Origin: an uncultured Paraprevotella sp.
GTDB lineage: Bacteria; Bacteroidota; Bacteroidia; Bacteroidales; Bacteroidaceae
Assembly: GCA_910586505.1 (NCBI GenBank)
Contig: CAJUGV010000001.1
Coordinates: forward strand, 434,001 to 498,000
Length of the DNA: 64,000 nucleotides
Reading direction: 5' to 3'
This document shows, one piece after another, positions 1 through 8,686 of this stretch. A program made the position numbers and the translations under genes. How positions within the stretch are numbered: position 1 is the stretch's first letter; every line of letters begins with the position of its first letter. A model generated the notes under the pieces. It was given only the letters and a program-made list of their open reading frames with translations, made no database searches and was not told the DNA's origin.

Positions 1-1
1 G

Positions 2-1198
2 AAGGGGCTTCCCTTTGTCAGCGACATGAAGATTCGCGGTTCCGTAGGTCTTTCCAGCAAGGACGGTAACAACAGTTACTACGGAGCACAGGCTGTATAC
101 GTGTTGAACACACTGACCTCTTACGGCGGAAACAACTATTTGCAGATGTCTCAACCCGGTAATGAAAACCTGGATTGGGAACGCACGATAACCTATGATG
201 CCGGATTGGATCTGGAGATGTTCGACCGCCGTGTGAAGGTCACGCTGGACTATTTCTATAAGAAAACCACCAATATGCTCTTTTCCTCCGATCTTCCGCT
301 TTATACAGGTTATACGAAAGAAAACCAGAATATTGCGGACATGATGAATCAGGGCATCGACTTCCAGTTAGTGACGCAGAATTTTGTGGGAAAGGATTTC
401 CAGTGGCAGACGATCTTGAACCTTTCGCGCTCTACCAACAAGATTCTGAAGCTTAACTTTGAAGGTAATCAGATGGACCAGGCCAACAGTTCGTATAAGT
501 ATTATGCCGTGGGATATCCTGTAGCCCAGTGGTATCTGCATGAGTGGGTCGGAGTGGACCCCATGACCGGCGATCCTTTGTGGCGTTACAAAAACGGCAC
601 AATCTCGTCCATACCTCCGGGGGCCAACTATGCCACATCGCAGGCCAACAAGTTTGTTAAGGGAACAGCCATGCCCGATGTGTACGGTTCTATGACGAAC
701 ACGTTGTCGTATAAGGATTTTGAGTTGGACTTTATGTTTACTTTTGCATTGGGGAGCCGGATGATGAACAGCACGCGCGCTTCTTTGCTTACGTATACTC
801 AGAGTGAGGCATGGAACCTGAGTTCCGACATAATGAACATGTGGCAGTTGCCCGGCCAGCATACGGATATCCCCCGTCTGCAGAACAATTCTATTATCGG
901 AGGAAATGACTATACGGCAGCTATCACGACGACACGTTTTTTGGAGAACAACTCCTATTTGAGACTGAAGACCCTCACGCTTGCCTATTCTCTGCCGGAT
1001 CATGTAATGAGAAAACTCAGGGTGGTGAAACAGTTCAAGCTGTTTATGACGCTAACCAACCTTTTTACGGTGACCAAGTATTCCGGTCTCGACCCCGAAG
1101 TCAGTGCTTACGGTTCGTCGGCTCTGGCTGCCGGTTATGATAATATGACCATGCCTCAGTCGAGAAGCTACCAGTTCGGTGTGCGTGCCAGTTTTTAA
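2..1198 (+). CDS. SusC/RagA-family TonB-linked outer membrane protein, C-terminal part (truncated by window edge)
   Basis: This is the C-terminal part of a TonB-dependent outer membrane transporter of the SusC/RagA family, which imports oligomeric nutrients together with a SusD lipoprotein. The frame is open from the first bases of the window, so the gene starts upstream. The visible part is the end of the 22-strand beta-barrel: alternating aromatic and polar strands, and a terminal Phe (VRASF), which is usual for outer membrane barrels. A SusD-family gene follows 15 bp downstream on the same strand, which supports the call. Signal peptide, carboxypeptidase-like domain and plug are outside the window, so the substrate and any STN sensor domain cannot be judged. 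Confidence 0.93.
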   Translation, partial: KGLPFVSDMKIRGSVGLSSKDGNNSYYGAQAVYVLNTLTSYGGNNYLQMSQPGNENLDWERTITYDAGLDLEMFDRRVKVTLDYFYKKTTNMLFSSDLPLYTGYTKENQNIADMMNQGIDFQLVTQNFVGKDFQWQTILNLSRSTNKILKLNFEGNQMDQANSSYKYYAVGYPVAQWYLHEWVGVDPMTGDPLWRYKNGTISSIPPGANYATSQANKFVKGTAMPDVYGSMTNTLSYKDFELDFMFTFALGSRMMNSTRASLLTYTQSEAWNLSSDIMNMWQLPGQHTDIPRLQNNSIIGGNDYTAAITTTRFLENNSYLRLKTLTLAYSLPDHVMRKLRVVKQFKLFMTLTNLFTVTKYSGLDPEVSAYGSSALAAGYDNMTMPQSRSYQFGVRASF

Positions 1199-1213
1199 CT
1201 AAATAAGGAAGAA

Positions 1214-2734
1214 ATGATGAAACATGGATTAAATCTGCTTTGCGGGTATCTGCTGATATGTTTTTCCTTTATCGCTTGCGATTTGGATTACGCTCCGGAG
1301 AATACCCTGGTGGATGAGAAAGTATATAAGAACGAGCGTACGGCGGAGGCGGCGCTCATGGGCGCTTATGTTCGCCTGAATGTGTTTCTGGCCGGTGCGC
1401 CTCAGGATCAGAACAACTATTCCAATGCCGGCTATACGTATTTGCTGGCGGATGTGGGGACAGGCAACCTGACGGCGCGGAGCTCCGCTTCTGCTTATCT
1501 GGCTATGGAAACGGGTAATTATACCACTTCCGAGCACGACGGCTTGCTTTATGATATATGGCACTGGGGGTATAATGCGATCGACATGGCCAATAATGTG
1601 ATTTCCGGTGTGGAGCGTTTCGGTGCATATTCAATGCCGAAACGGTTGCAGCATGTGGCCGAGGCCAAGTTTATCCGGGCTTATTGCTATCTGGGGCTGT
1701 TGACGGCTTTTGGAGACAAGGCGCTTTTGGGCAACGACGGCGGCATGGGAGTTGTGCTGCGTTTGTCGCCCTATAACGGCTATAATCCCGACGAGATACA
1801 GGGACGCGACACGAATGCGGCTTGCTGGGAGCGGATTATCCGTGATCTGAAAGAAGCCATCCCCGATTTGCCGGATGCCGTGCCGGCCGCTGCGGAGCGT
1901 ATCCGTGCCAACAAAGCCGTAGCCAAGGCCTTGCTTAGCCGTGTGTATTTGTATAAAGGAACGTATACTGGGAATATGACGGAACTGGGACTGGCGCATG
2001 ATTATGCCGGTGAAGTGCTGCAAACCTCCGGTTACACCTTTTCCCATTCTGTAACAGAGTTCGATACGGCATTGTTTCCGAGCAACGAATTTTCACAGTC
2101 GTCCTCTTATCCCGATCCGCAGACGCGTAGCGGCGAGCTGATCTTTTTCGAACCGAGCCGTATTTATACGGCCAATTACCCGAATGGCATGCCCTACTAT
2201 CAGAAGCGTATGTTCTTTGTGCCGGAAGAAATGATACATTCCTACGATCAGAACGATGTGCGGCGCACTTATCTTCTCGGTCCGGGCTCCAAGACGGAGA
2301 ATCCGGCGGATACTACTTCCATGAAGTATGCAGGCGGTTCGTATGACGATGTCATCTTTATCCGCATGGCTGAGATGAAACTGACCTATGCCGAGACATT
2401 GGTACGCACACAGGCCCGTGTCGGGGACGAAGCAGTGAAGCAGTTGAATGATGTGCACCAGCGTGCTTTTCCCAATGGCTCGAAACCGGCTCTTTATCAA
2501 GTGTCCGATTTCCCGGCCCCGGAAGATTTCCTGAAAGTTGTGCTTCGTGAGCGCAACCATGAGTTGGCTTACGAGGGGCACTATCGTTGGGATCTGATAC
2601 GTACCGGAAACCTTTTGGCCGACCCGAAAATGGGAGCGGTTGAGCCTGCGCGCTGGAATCTTCCCGTGCCCGACTATGAAATCCGCATATCCTATGGCGC
2701 CATTCAGCAAAACTCAGGATATATTGACAACTAA
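1214..2734 (+). CDS. SusD/RagB-family nutrient-binding outer membrane lipoprotein
   Basis: This is the surface lipoprotein that pairs with the preceding SusC protein and acts as a lid and ligand-binding subunit. It has a lipoprotein signal peptide with a lipobox ending in Cys22 (FIAC), followed by the acidic start usual for exported Bacteroidetes lipoproteins. The body has the helical, TPR-like organisation of SusD and the C-terminal signature with NHELAYEGHYRWDLIR, a hallmark of the RagB/SusD C-terminal domain. Its 506 residues are normal for the family. It lies 15 bp after susC and 17 bp before a thioredoxin-fold gene, so the three are probably one operon. Confidence 0.95.
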   Translation: MMKHGLNLLCGYLLICFSFIACDLDYAPENTLVDEKVYKNERTAEAALMGAYVRLNVFLAGAPQDQNNYSNAGYTYLLADVGTGNLTARSSASAYLAMETGNYTTSEHDGLLYDIWHWGYNAIDMANNVISGVERFGAYSMPKRLQHVAEAKFIRAYCYLGLLTAFGDKALLGNDGGMGVVLRLSPYNGYNPDEIQGRDTNAACWERIIRDLKEAIPDLPDAVPAAAERIRANKAVAKALLSRVYLYKGTYTGNMTELGLAHDYAGEVLQTSGYTFSHSVTEFDTALFPSNEFSQSSSYPDPQTRSGELIFFEPSRIYTANYPNGMPYYQKRMFFVPEEMIHSYDQNDVRRTYLLGPGSKTENPADTTSMKYAGGSYDDVIFIRMAEMKLTYAETLVRTQARVGDEAVKQLNDVHQRAFPNGSKPALYQVSDFPAPEDFLKVVLRERNHELAYEGHYRWDLIRTGNLLADPKMGAVEPARWNLPVPDYEIRISYGAIQQNSGYIDN

Positions 2735-2751
2735 ATAAAAACAACAAAACA

Positions 2752-3918
2752 ATGAAACAGAAAGTATTGATGCTTGTTGCCGTGTGGTGTTTCTGCTTGT
2801 CGGGCACGATGCGGGCACAGGATGGAGAAGGGGTGAATTTTCTGGAAGGAAAATCCTTTTCCGAAGCTTTGGCTTTAGCTAAAGAGGCCGGGAAGATGGT
2901 TTTTGTAGACTGTTATACCAGTTGGTGCGGTCCTTGCCGTATGATGGTCACGCAAGTATTCCCTCAGAAAATGATGGGAGACTATTTTAACGAGAAATTT
3001 GTGAATCTGAAAGTGGATATGGAGAAGGGAGAGGGGCCCGACCTGCATAAGCGTTTTCAGGTAAAAGCCTATCCTACGTTTCTCTTTTTCGATGCCGATG
3101 GCAACGAAGTGCACCGTATTGTAGGCGGTGACAGCGATGCGGCAAAATTTCTTGAAGGAGTGAAAGACGGATTGGGCGAAAAGGGACTGAAGTCCATGAC
3201 GGCCCGTTATGAGGCCGGCGAGCGGGACGCTGATTTTCTTATGGACTATCTTGATGTGCTGGCCGCTGCCTATGACATGCAGCGCAGCAATGAGGTGGCC
3301 GGGGTCTTGTTGAAAGGGCGTGAGGCGGATATGCTCGACAATCCCCGTTTGTTTGATGCCTTTCTGAAATATAACAAATCACCGATGACGGATGCTTTCC
3401 GCTACGTGTTGGAGCATAAGGCCGGGTTTGAGGCCAGATACGACAAGGATAACCTGAACCGTGTGATGGATATGGCGTGGATGGCTTATCCTCGTACGTT
3501 CGTTTCGAAAGGAGCAGACGGGGTGGTAGCCTATGATAAGGAAGCCATGGCTGCCTATGTGAAAGAAATGAAGAAATGGAATGTGGAGAAACGCGATGAG
3601 ATCGTGTTGCTTTCCGATATCCATGTGGCCGAGGCAACGGGCGACTGGTCTGCTTTCGGTAAGAATTGTACGCGCTATATCAGGAAGTTCGGGGCCAACG
3701 ATATGTACCTCTACAATTGGGTGCTGCACGTAAAGAAAGACTGCCGGGATGCCAAGGTGCGCCGGACGGCTGTAGGATGGATGAAAGATAGAATCAAAGC
3801 TATCGAAGAGGAAAAGGCAAAGGAAGAGCCGTTGCCGGACGGTGCGGTTCGTGCCATGCCGATGATGGACTTTTCCAAATACTATCAAGATCTGATTGAC
3901 CAGATGGAGGCTGTATAG
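2752..3918 (+). CDS. Exported thioredoxin-fold protein linked to SusCD
   Basis: This is a 388-residue exported protein with an N-terminal thioredoxin-like domain. A signal peptide (about residues 1-22, ending MRAQ) is followed by a thioredoxin fold at about 30-140 with the redox motif WCGPC at residues 58-62 and the cis-Pro region AYPTF. The remaining 250 residues are helical and not recognised. The active motif suggests disulfide exchange or reduction in the periplasm or at the outer membrane. It is the last gene of the susC-susD operon (17 bp gap) and is followed by a hairpin terminator. A thioredoxin partner is also seen in the second SusCD locus of this window, so the link may be functional; the substrate is unknown. 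Confidence 0.85.
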   Translation: MKQKVLMLVAVWCFCLSGTMRAQDGEGVNFLEGKSFSEALALAKEAGKMVFVDCYTSWCGPCRMMVTQVFPQKMMGDYFNEKFVNLKVDMEKGEGPDLHKRFQVKAYPTFLFFDADGNEVHRIVGGDSDAAKFLEGVKDGLGEKGLKSMTARYEAGERDADFLMDYLDVLAAAYDMQRSNEVAGVLLKGREADMLDNPRLFDAFLKYNKSPMTDAFRYVLEHKAGFEARYDKDNLNRVMDMAWMAYPRTFVSKGADGVVAYDKEAMAAYVKEMKKWNVEKRDEIVLLSDIHVAEATGDWSAFGKNCTRYIRKFGANDMYLYNWVLHVKKDCRDAKVRRTAVGWMKDRIKAIEEEKAKEEPLPDGAVRAMPMMDFSKYYQDLIDQMEAV

Positions 3919-3942
3919 GCCGGACCACGGAACTTTCCAGGC

Positions 3943-3992
3943 GGCACCATGACCGATGCTTGGCAACGCATATCCGGTCTGGTGCCGTTTTT
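3943..3992 (+). terminator. Rho-independent terminator of the first SusCD operon
   Basis: The left arm starts GGCACCAT and the right arm ends TGGTGCC; the imperfect stem is followed by GTTTTT. It lies 25 bp after the stop codon of the thioredoxin-fold gene. Confidence 0.6.
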
Positions 3993-4093
3993 CGTCCCCT
4001 CCGGTCGGTTGCCGATGTCCCTGCAGCGGAGTGATTTAAGAATCATTAATAAATGTTTCTTCTTGCAGGCGCCGCCGTTTCTTGCCGTTTTTG

Positions 4094-4101
4094 TAGTTTT
4101 G
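4094..4101 (+). promoter_or_regulatory. Bacteroidetes -7 box (TAGTTTTG) directly before rnhB
   Basis: This is an exact TAnnTTTG match ending 5 nt before the rnhB ATG. A start of transcription a few bases downstream would give an mRNA with almost no leader. No good -33 TTTG was found at the usual distance, so the call is moderate. Confidence 0.45.
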
Positions 4102-4106
4102 TCTTT

Positions 4107-4730
4107 ATGTTATTACCCTGTTTAAATCCCGATGTGGTCGAAGCCGGCTTGGATGAGGCCGGCCGCGGGTGTCTGGCCGGTGCGGTGTATGCGGCGGCCG
4201 TCATTCTGCCGAAAGATTACCGCAATGAAATGCTCAACGATTCCAAGCAATTGAGCGAGAAGAAACGTTATCTGTTGCGCGAGCAGATCGAACGCGATGC
4301 GCTGGCCTGGGCGGTGGGAATAGTCTCGCCCCGCGAAATTGACGAGATAAACATACTCAACGCTTCTTTCCTCGCCATGCACCGTGCACTCGACCGATTG
4401 ACACTCCGGCCGGAAGCTCTGCTGATAGACGGAAACCGTTTCAGGCCTTACCGGGATCTTCCGCACACCACGGTGGTGAAAGGCGACGGCAAGTATATGA
4501 GCATCGCCGCCGCTTCCATTCTGGCCAAGACCTATCGCGACGATTATATGCTTCGTCTTCATGATGAGTATCCCGCTTACCGCTGGAACTCCAATAAAGG
4601 CTATCCGGCCAAGGCACACCGCGAGGCCATCCGTCTTTGCGGGACAACGCCTTATCACCGCATGTCCTTCAACCTTTTGGGGAACGGGCAGATGGAACTC
4701 TTCACGCCCGAAGAGATGAAAGGGGAATGA
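4107..4730 (+). CDS. rnhB: Ribonuclease HII
   Basis: RNase HII cuts the RNA strand of RNA-DNA hybrids and removes single misincorporated ribonucleotides. The family motif DEAGRG is at residues 16-21, with Asp16 and Glu17 as metal ligands. Further matches are NDSKQLSEKKR, the IDG(N) strand and a late Asp in the ASILAKTYRDD block. The protein is 207 residues from the chosen ATG. An upstream in-frame ATG at 4053 would add 18 Cys/Phe-rich residues unlike the family and would lie before the promoter box, so 4107 is preferred. The WYL-domain gene starts 3 bp after its stop, suggesting co-transcription. Confidence 0.95.
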   Translation: MLLPCLNPDVVEAGLDEAGRGCLAGAVYAAAVILPKDYRNEMLNDSKQLSEKKRYLLREQIERDALAWAVGIVSPREIDEINILNASFLAMHRALDRLTLRPEALLIDGNRFRPYRDLPHTTVVKGDGKYMSIAAASILAKTYRDDYMLRLHDEYPAYRWNSNKGYPAKAHREAIRLCGTTPYHRMSFNLLGNGQMELFTPEEMKGE

Positions 4731-4733
4731 CCG

Positions 4734-5648
4734 ATGGAACTGGGAATCTTTGAACGGCAACTGAAGCTCATGGTGCTGCTCACGCAAAACCGCGAATATA
4801 CGCTGGATGAACTTTGCGGTAAACTTGAAATGAGCCGCCGCACGCTCTACCGTTATCTGGAATTGTTTCGCGATACCGGGTTTGAGGTGGTCAAACAGGG
4901 AAGTATATACCGTTTAGACAAGTCATCGCCTTTTTTTAAGGAAATCACGCAACTCGTGCATTTCACGGAAGACGAAGCGCTCACGCTGCGTCATGTGCTC
5001 GACATGCTCTCCGATACAGACCTGCAGGTGCGTCATCTGCGTCACAAGCTGGAACGCATTTATGATTTCGGTGTGCTGAATGCTATAGAGGCCGACCCCG
5101 TGCAGGCCGAGACCCTCCGTTTGCTTTATGAGGCGGTGAAGCTTCACCGTCAGGTGGTGTTGCATGATTATTGCTCCGCTCACAGCAACCGCACGGACGA
5201 CCGCGTGGTGGAGCCTTATATGTTTCTCGCCCATCATGACAGCATCCGTTGCTTCGAAGTGCGGAGCGGACAGAACAAAACGTTCAAGGTGAGCCGCATT
5301 GGCCGGGTGGAGATGCTTGATTTGTTGTGGAGCCATGAGGACAGGCACGCGCAGGTCTATACCGATCTGTTCCGCTTCAGCGGTGAGGAGCGCCATCGTG
5401 TGACGTTGAGGCTGGGCCGCCTTTCGTGCAATCTGCTGAAAGAGGAGTATCCCCGTGCCGCAGGGCTGTTGCGTTCCGAAGGGCCGGATCACTGGCTGCT
5501 TTCGTTGGACGTGTGCAGCTTTCAGGGAGTGGGGCGGTTTGTGCTCGGATTGTTTGAAGATGTGGAAGTGGTGGACAGTCCCGAATTCGAAGCTTGGCTG
5601 CAAGATAAAATCAAAGATTTAACAAAAAAATCAGTGACTGTGTCGTAG
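4734..5648 (+). CDS. HTH and WYL-domain transcriptional regulator
   Basis: This is a DNA-binding regulator of the YafY/DeoR-like WYL class. Residues 1-60 form a winged helix-turn-helix (LDELCGKLEMSRRTLYRYLE). The middle is helical. A WYL-like domain spans about 140-240 (VVEPYMFLAHHDSIRCFEV then KTFKVSRIGRVEML), and a C-terminal extension carries a WCX-type fold. WYL domains are thought to sense small ligands or nucleic acid; the target is unknown here. It sits 3 bp after rnhB. Length of 304 residues fits the family. Confidence 0.88.
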   Translation: MELGIFERQLKLMVLLTQNREYTLDELCGKLEMSRRTLYRYLELFRDTGFEVVKQGSIYRLDKSSPFFKEITQLVHFTEDEALTLRHVLDMLSDTDLQVRHLRHKLERIYDFGVLNAIEADPVQAETLRLLYEAVKLHRQVVLHDYCSAHSNRTDDRVVEPYMFLAHHDSIRCFEVRSGQNKTFKVSRIGRVEMLDLLWSHEDRHAQVYTDLFRFSGEERHRVTLRLGRLSCNLLKEEYPRAAGLLRSEGPDHWLLSLDVCSFQGVGRFVLGLFEDVEVVDSPEFEAWLQDKIKDLTKKSVTVS

Positions 5649-5705
5649 ATTGACACGGTGCGGTTGTTTCTTTGCTTCATCAAGTTAAACCCTTAAAACT
5701 TTACA

Positions 5706-6017
5706 ATGATGAAGAAAGAAATGATTTTTCCGTCTCCGTCCGTTCCTTCCGGACCGTGTACGTGTTCCCGCAGTTCCTTGCGGGCTTCGTTCAGAAACTA
5801 TTGTCTGCACAATGGGGCTGTGCTGTCGCTGGCCTCGTTCTACAGCCGTTTGCTGGAGACTTCCGTCACCCCTTCGCAGACCCTTCACCTCCTTCATGCA
5901 CAGGCGGCTTTCTTTCTGTTGGTTTTTCCTTTCCCGGTTCTGCCTTTTGTCAGGCTGCTGTTTCTCTGTTGGGCGGCGTTGGCCGTTGTGCAGTGCCGCC
6001 GTGCTGGGCTGCGATAA
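5706..6017 (+). CDS. Possible small membrane protein, unrecognised
   Basis: This open frame of 103 codons follows the WYL gene by 57 bp. It begins MMKKEM, has a basic Ser/Arg-rich first third, and ends with two strongly hydrophobic stretches at about residues 67-95 before a basic tail (QCRRAGLR), so it would be a small inner-membrane protein. Two overlapping frames are also open (5672-6088 and 5812-6081), so coding is not certain. This frame is preferred because it has the most protein-like layout and an ATG-ATG start after an A/T-rich leader. No function can be given. Confidence 0.4.
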   Translation: MMKKEMIFPSPSVPSGPCTCSRSSLRASFRNYCLHNGAVLSLASFYSRLLETSVTPSQTLHLLHAQAAFFLLVFPFPVLPFVRLLFLCWAALAVVQCRRAGLR

Positions 6018-6103
6018 ACAGAAGCACGGCCTCGGTTCCGCCACGAAAAAAGAAAGAAGCATCCGCGATGCAATCTGCTGATATATAGCTATTCACCCGC
6101 TTT

Positions 6104-6191
6104 GCGGAAACCATCGGATTTTACTGCGCTTCAAAATAAAAAATACTCCGCATCAAATAAAAAAATGAACCGCATCAAATTTTTCCGTTTT
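6104..6191. repeat. Degenerate tandem array with 22-bp period, array 1
   Basis: Four units start at 6104, 6126, 6148 and 6170, exactly 22 bp apart. Their first seven bases are GCGGAAA, GCGCTTC, CCGCATC and CCGCATC; the rest of each unit is A/T-rich, and three of the four end in T. The two central units share CCGCATCAAAT. The array lies in the 323-bp gap between the small ORF and gpmI, about 100 bp upstream of the gpmI promoter box. The same period and unit head occur at 40883 and 58763. Confidence 0.6.
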
Positions 6192-6293
6192 CTTCTCCGT
6201 TTTCCATAATGGGGTGGCGGGAGGCTTTTTATCGGCCGTTTCTTTCCGTTACATTTCTTTCGTTTTATTCGTCATTTCCGCGGATTATCACTA

Positions 6294-6301
6294 ATTTTGC
6301 A
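6294..6301 (+). promoter_or_regulatory. -7 box (TAATTTTG) of gpmI
   Basis: This is an exact TAnnTTTG match, 39 bp before the gpmI ATG. It leaves a short A-rich leader. A clear -33 TTTG is not seen. Confidence 0.6.
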
Positions 6302-6340
6302 CGGATAACCGAAAGAATATCATTCTAAAAATATACAATT

Positions 6341-7858
6341 ATGGCAAAGAAAGCACTTTTAATGATTCTCGACGGATGGGGAATGGGTAACCATGGAAAA
6401 GGCGATGTGATCTTCAACACACCTACACCTTACATGGATTATCTGGCGCAGAACTATCCCGTATCGCAGTTGCAGGCTTCGGGCGAAAACGTGGGATTGC
6501 CTGACGGACAGATGGGTAACTCCGAGGTGGGCCACCTTAATATCGGGGCGGGCCGCATCGTATATCAGGACTTGGTGAAAATCAACCGGGCCTGTGCCGA
6601 CGGAAGCATCCTGAAGAATCCTGAGATTGTGGCAGCCTATGAGTATGCGAAACAGAACGGTAAGAGCGTTCACCTCATGGGACTGACTTCCAATGGTGGC
6701 GTACATTCTTCGCTCGACCACTTGTTTACGCTCTGCGGCATTTCCAAGACTTATGGCATCGAGCATACTTACGTGCATTGTTTCATGGACGGACGCGACA
6801 CCGACCCGAAGAGCGGCAAGGGCTTCATCGAGCAGTTGCAGGCCGAATGCGACAAGACGGGATGTGCCATTGCTTCCATTATCGGCCGTTTTTATGCGAT
6901 GGACCGTGACAAGCGCTGGGAGCGTGTGAAAGAGGCTTACGACCTGCTCGTGAAAGGCGAGGGCAAGCAGGCAACCGATATGGTGGCTGCCATGCAGGAG
7001 TCTTACGACGAAGGCGTGACGGACGAGTTCGTGAAGGCCATCCACAATACTACCGTGGACGGAACCATCAAGGAAGGCGATGTGGTGATTTTCTTCAACT
7101 ATCGTAACGACCGTGCCAAGGAGCTCACCGTGGTACTCACCCAGCAGGATATGCCGGAGCAGGGCATGACGACCGTGCCGGGCTTGCAGTATTACTGCAT
7201 GACGCCTTATGATGCCAGCTTCACGGGCGTGCACATTCTCTTTCCGAAGGAAAACGTGCAGGACACGCTGGGCGAATATCTGAGCAAGCAGGGCAAAACA
7301 CAGCTTCATACGGCCGAAACGGAGAAATATGCGCACGTGACGTTCTTCTTCAATGGCGGACGTGAGACCCCGTTCGACGGAGAGGAACGCATCCTTGTGC
7401 CCTCGCCCAAAGTGGCCACTTACGACCTGAAGCCTGAAATGAGCGCCTACGAGGTGAAAGAAAAGCTTGTGGCTGCCATCAAGGAAGATAAGTATGATTT
7501 TATCGTGGTGAACTTCGCCAACGGCGACATGGTGGGACATACGGGTATCTATGAGGCTATCGAGAAAGCGGTAAAGGCCGTGGACGAATGTGTGAAGGAA
7601 GTGGTGGAGACAGCCAAGGCGGCCGATTACGAAACCATTATCATAGCCGATCATGGCAATGCCGACAATGCAGTCAATCCCGACGGTACGCCCAATACGG
7701 CGCACTCCCTGAACCCTGTGCCGTTCATTTATGTGACGGCTAACAAGCAGGCTAAGGTGGAGAACGGAATTCTGGCCGACGTGGCTCCTTCCATCCTCCA
7801 TATCATGGGACTGGCGCAGCCTGCCGACATGACAGGTAAGAACCTGATAAAGGATTAA
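6341..7858 (+). CDS. gpmI: 2,3-bisphosphoglycerate-independent phosphoglycerate mutase
   Basis: The enzyme interconverts 3- and 2-phosphoglycerate in glycolysis and gluconeogenesis using two Mn ions and a phosphoserine intermediate. Its 505 residues match the family length. The start LMILDGWG gives the first metal-binding Asp. The catalytic Ser61 lies in GNSEVGHLNIG, and the phosphatase-domain metal motif is ADHGNADNA near residue 440. HCFMDGRDTDP and FNYRNDRAKEL are further landmarks. It is a single-gene unit, with its own promoter box upstream and a strong terminator 20 bp downstream. Confidence 0.98.
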   Translation: MAKKALLMILDGWGMGNHGKGDVIFNTPTPYMDYLAQNYPVSQLQASGENVGLPDGQMGNSEVGHLNIGAGRIVYQDLVKINRACADGSILKNPEIVAAYEYAKQNGKSVHLMGLTSNGGVHSSLDHLFTLCGISKTYGIEHTYVHCFMDGRDTDPKSGKGFIEQLQAECDKTGCAIASIIGRFYAMDRDKRWERVKEAYDLLVKGEGKQATDMVAAMQESYDEGVTDEFVKAIHNTTVDGTIKEGDVVIFFNYRNDRAKELTVVLTQQDMPEQGMTTVPGLQYYCMTPYDASFTGVHILFPKENVQDTLGEYLSKQGKTQLHTAETEKYAHVTFFFNGGRETPFDGEERILVPSPKVATYDLKPEMSAYEVKEKLVAAIKEDKYDFIVVNFANGDMVGHTGIYEAIEKAVKAVDECVKEVVETAKAADYETIIIADHGNADNAVNPDGTPNTAHSLNPVPFIYVTANKQAKVENGILADVAPSILHIMGLAQPADMTGKNLIKD

Positions 7859-7877
7859 GAGTGATCATTTAATCGGA

Positions 7878-7925
7878 ACGGGCAAGGTCTCCGTAGGACA
7901 AAGAGGCGGAGATCTTGCCCGTTTT
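7878..7925 (+). terminator. Rho-independent terminator of gpmI
   Basis: A 16-bp stem (ACGGGCAAGGTCTCCG at 7878-7893 against 7907-7922, one G-T pair) with a 13-nt loop is followed by TTT. Confidence 0.85.
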
Positions 7926-7969
7926 GTATACAAAATATTCGTTATATTCCTTTTCCCCGAAAAAAAACT

Positions 7970-7977
7970 TATTTTTG
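7970..7977 (+). promoter_or_regulatory. -7 box (TATTTTTG) of ung
   Basis: This TAnnTTTG match lies 19 bp before the ung ATG and after the gpmI terminator, so ung and the DUF3109 gene form a separate unit. Confidence 0.6.
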
Positions 7978-7996
7978 CATTATAAAAGAAATAATT

Positions 7997-8659
7997 ATGG
8001 ATGTGCAGATAGAAGCAGGCTGGAAGAAGCAACTGGCTGCAGAGTTTGAAAAGCCCTACTTTGCCAAACTGACGGGATTCGTGCGTCAGGAATACCGTAC
8101 AACGACTTGCTATCCTCCGGGGAAGCTGATATTTAATGCCTTCAATCTTTGTCCTTTTGACAAGGTGAAGGTCGTCATCATCGGCCAGGACCCCTATCAT
8201 GGGCCGGGGCAGGCTCACGGCTTATGCTTTTCGGTGAATGACGGAGTGCCTTTCCCGCCGTCGTTGCAGAATATCTTCAAGGAGATACATGACGATTTAG
8301 GCACACCGGTGCCGCTTAGCGGCAACCTGACCCGTTGGGCGGAGCAGGGTGTACTGCTGCTCAATGCTACACTGACTGTGCGTGCCCGCCAGGCCGGCTC
8401 ACATCAGCGCCAGGGATGGGAAGAGTTTACCGATGCCGCTATCAAGGCGCTGTCGGAGGGCCGCGATCATCTGGTGTTTATCCTTTGGGGGGCCTATGCG
8501 CAGAAGAAAGGGGCCGTGATCGACCGGTGCCGCCACCTCGTGCTGGCATCCGCCCATCCGTCTCCTCTGTCGGCATACCACGGTTTCTTTGGCAACAGGC
8601 ATTTCAGTCTGGCCAACGCATATTTGGAGCAACATGGTGAATCACCGGTAAACTGGTAA
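7997..8659 (+). CDS. ung: Uracil-DNA glycosylase, family 1
   Basis: Ung removes uracil from DNA and starts base-excision repair. The water-activating loop GQDPYHGPGQAHG includes Asp65, the uracil-binding segment includes LLLNATLTV, and the minor-groove Leu/His loop HPSPLSAYHGFFG includes His187. All catalytic parts are present in 220 residues, so the gene looks functional. This matters because the dUTPase gene found at 51.5 kb in this window is decayed: active Ung without dUTPase normally causes toxic cycles of repair. The DUF3109 gene follows closely. Confidence 0.98.
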   Translation: MDVQIEAGWKKQLAAEFEKPYFAKLTGFVRQEYRTTTCYPPGKLIFNAFNLCPFDKVKVVIIGQDPYHGPGQAHGLCFSVNDGVPFPPSLQNIFKEIHDDLGTPVPLSGNLTRWAEQGVLLLNATLTVRARQAGSHQRQGWEEFTDAAIKALSEGRDHLVFILWGAYAQKKGAVIDRCRHLVLASAHPSPLSAYHGFFGNRHFSLANAYLEQHGESPVNW

Positions 8660-8686
8660 GAGAAGATGAAAGAGAACTGTATCCCG

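Noticed and set aside
5672..6088. 138-codon plus-strand frame
   Set aside because: Overlaps the 5706 frame; less protein-like, Ser/Pro/Cys-rich with no hydrophobic or domain pattern.
6359..7801. 480-codon open frame on the minus strand
   Set aside because: It is the antisense of gpmI, whose translation has all catalytic motifs; the antisense product is His/Val-rich and without protein-like features.
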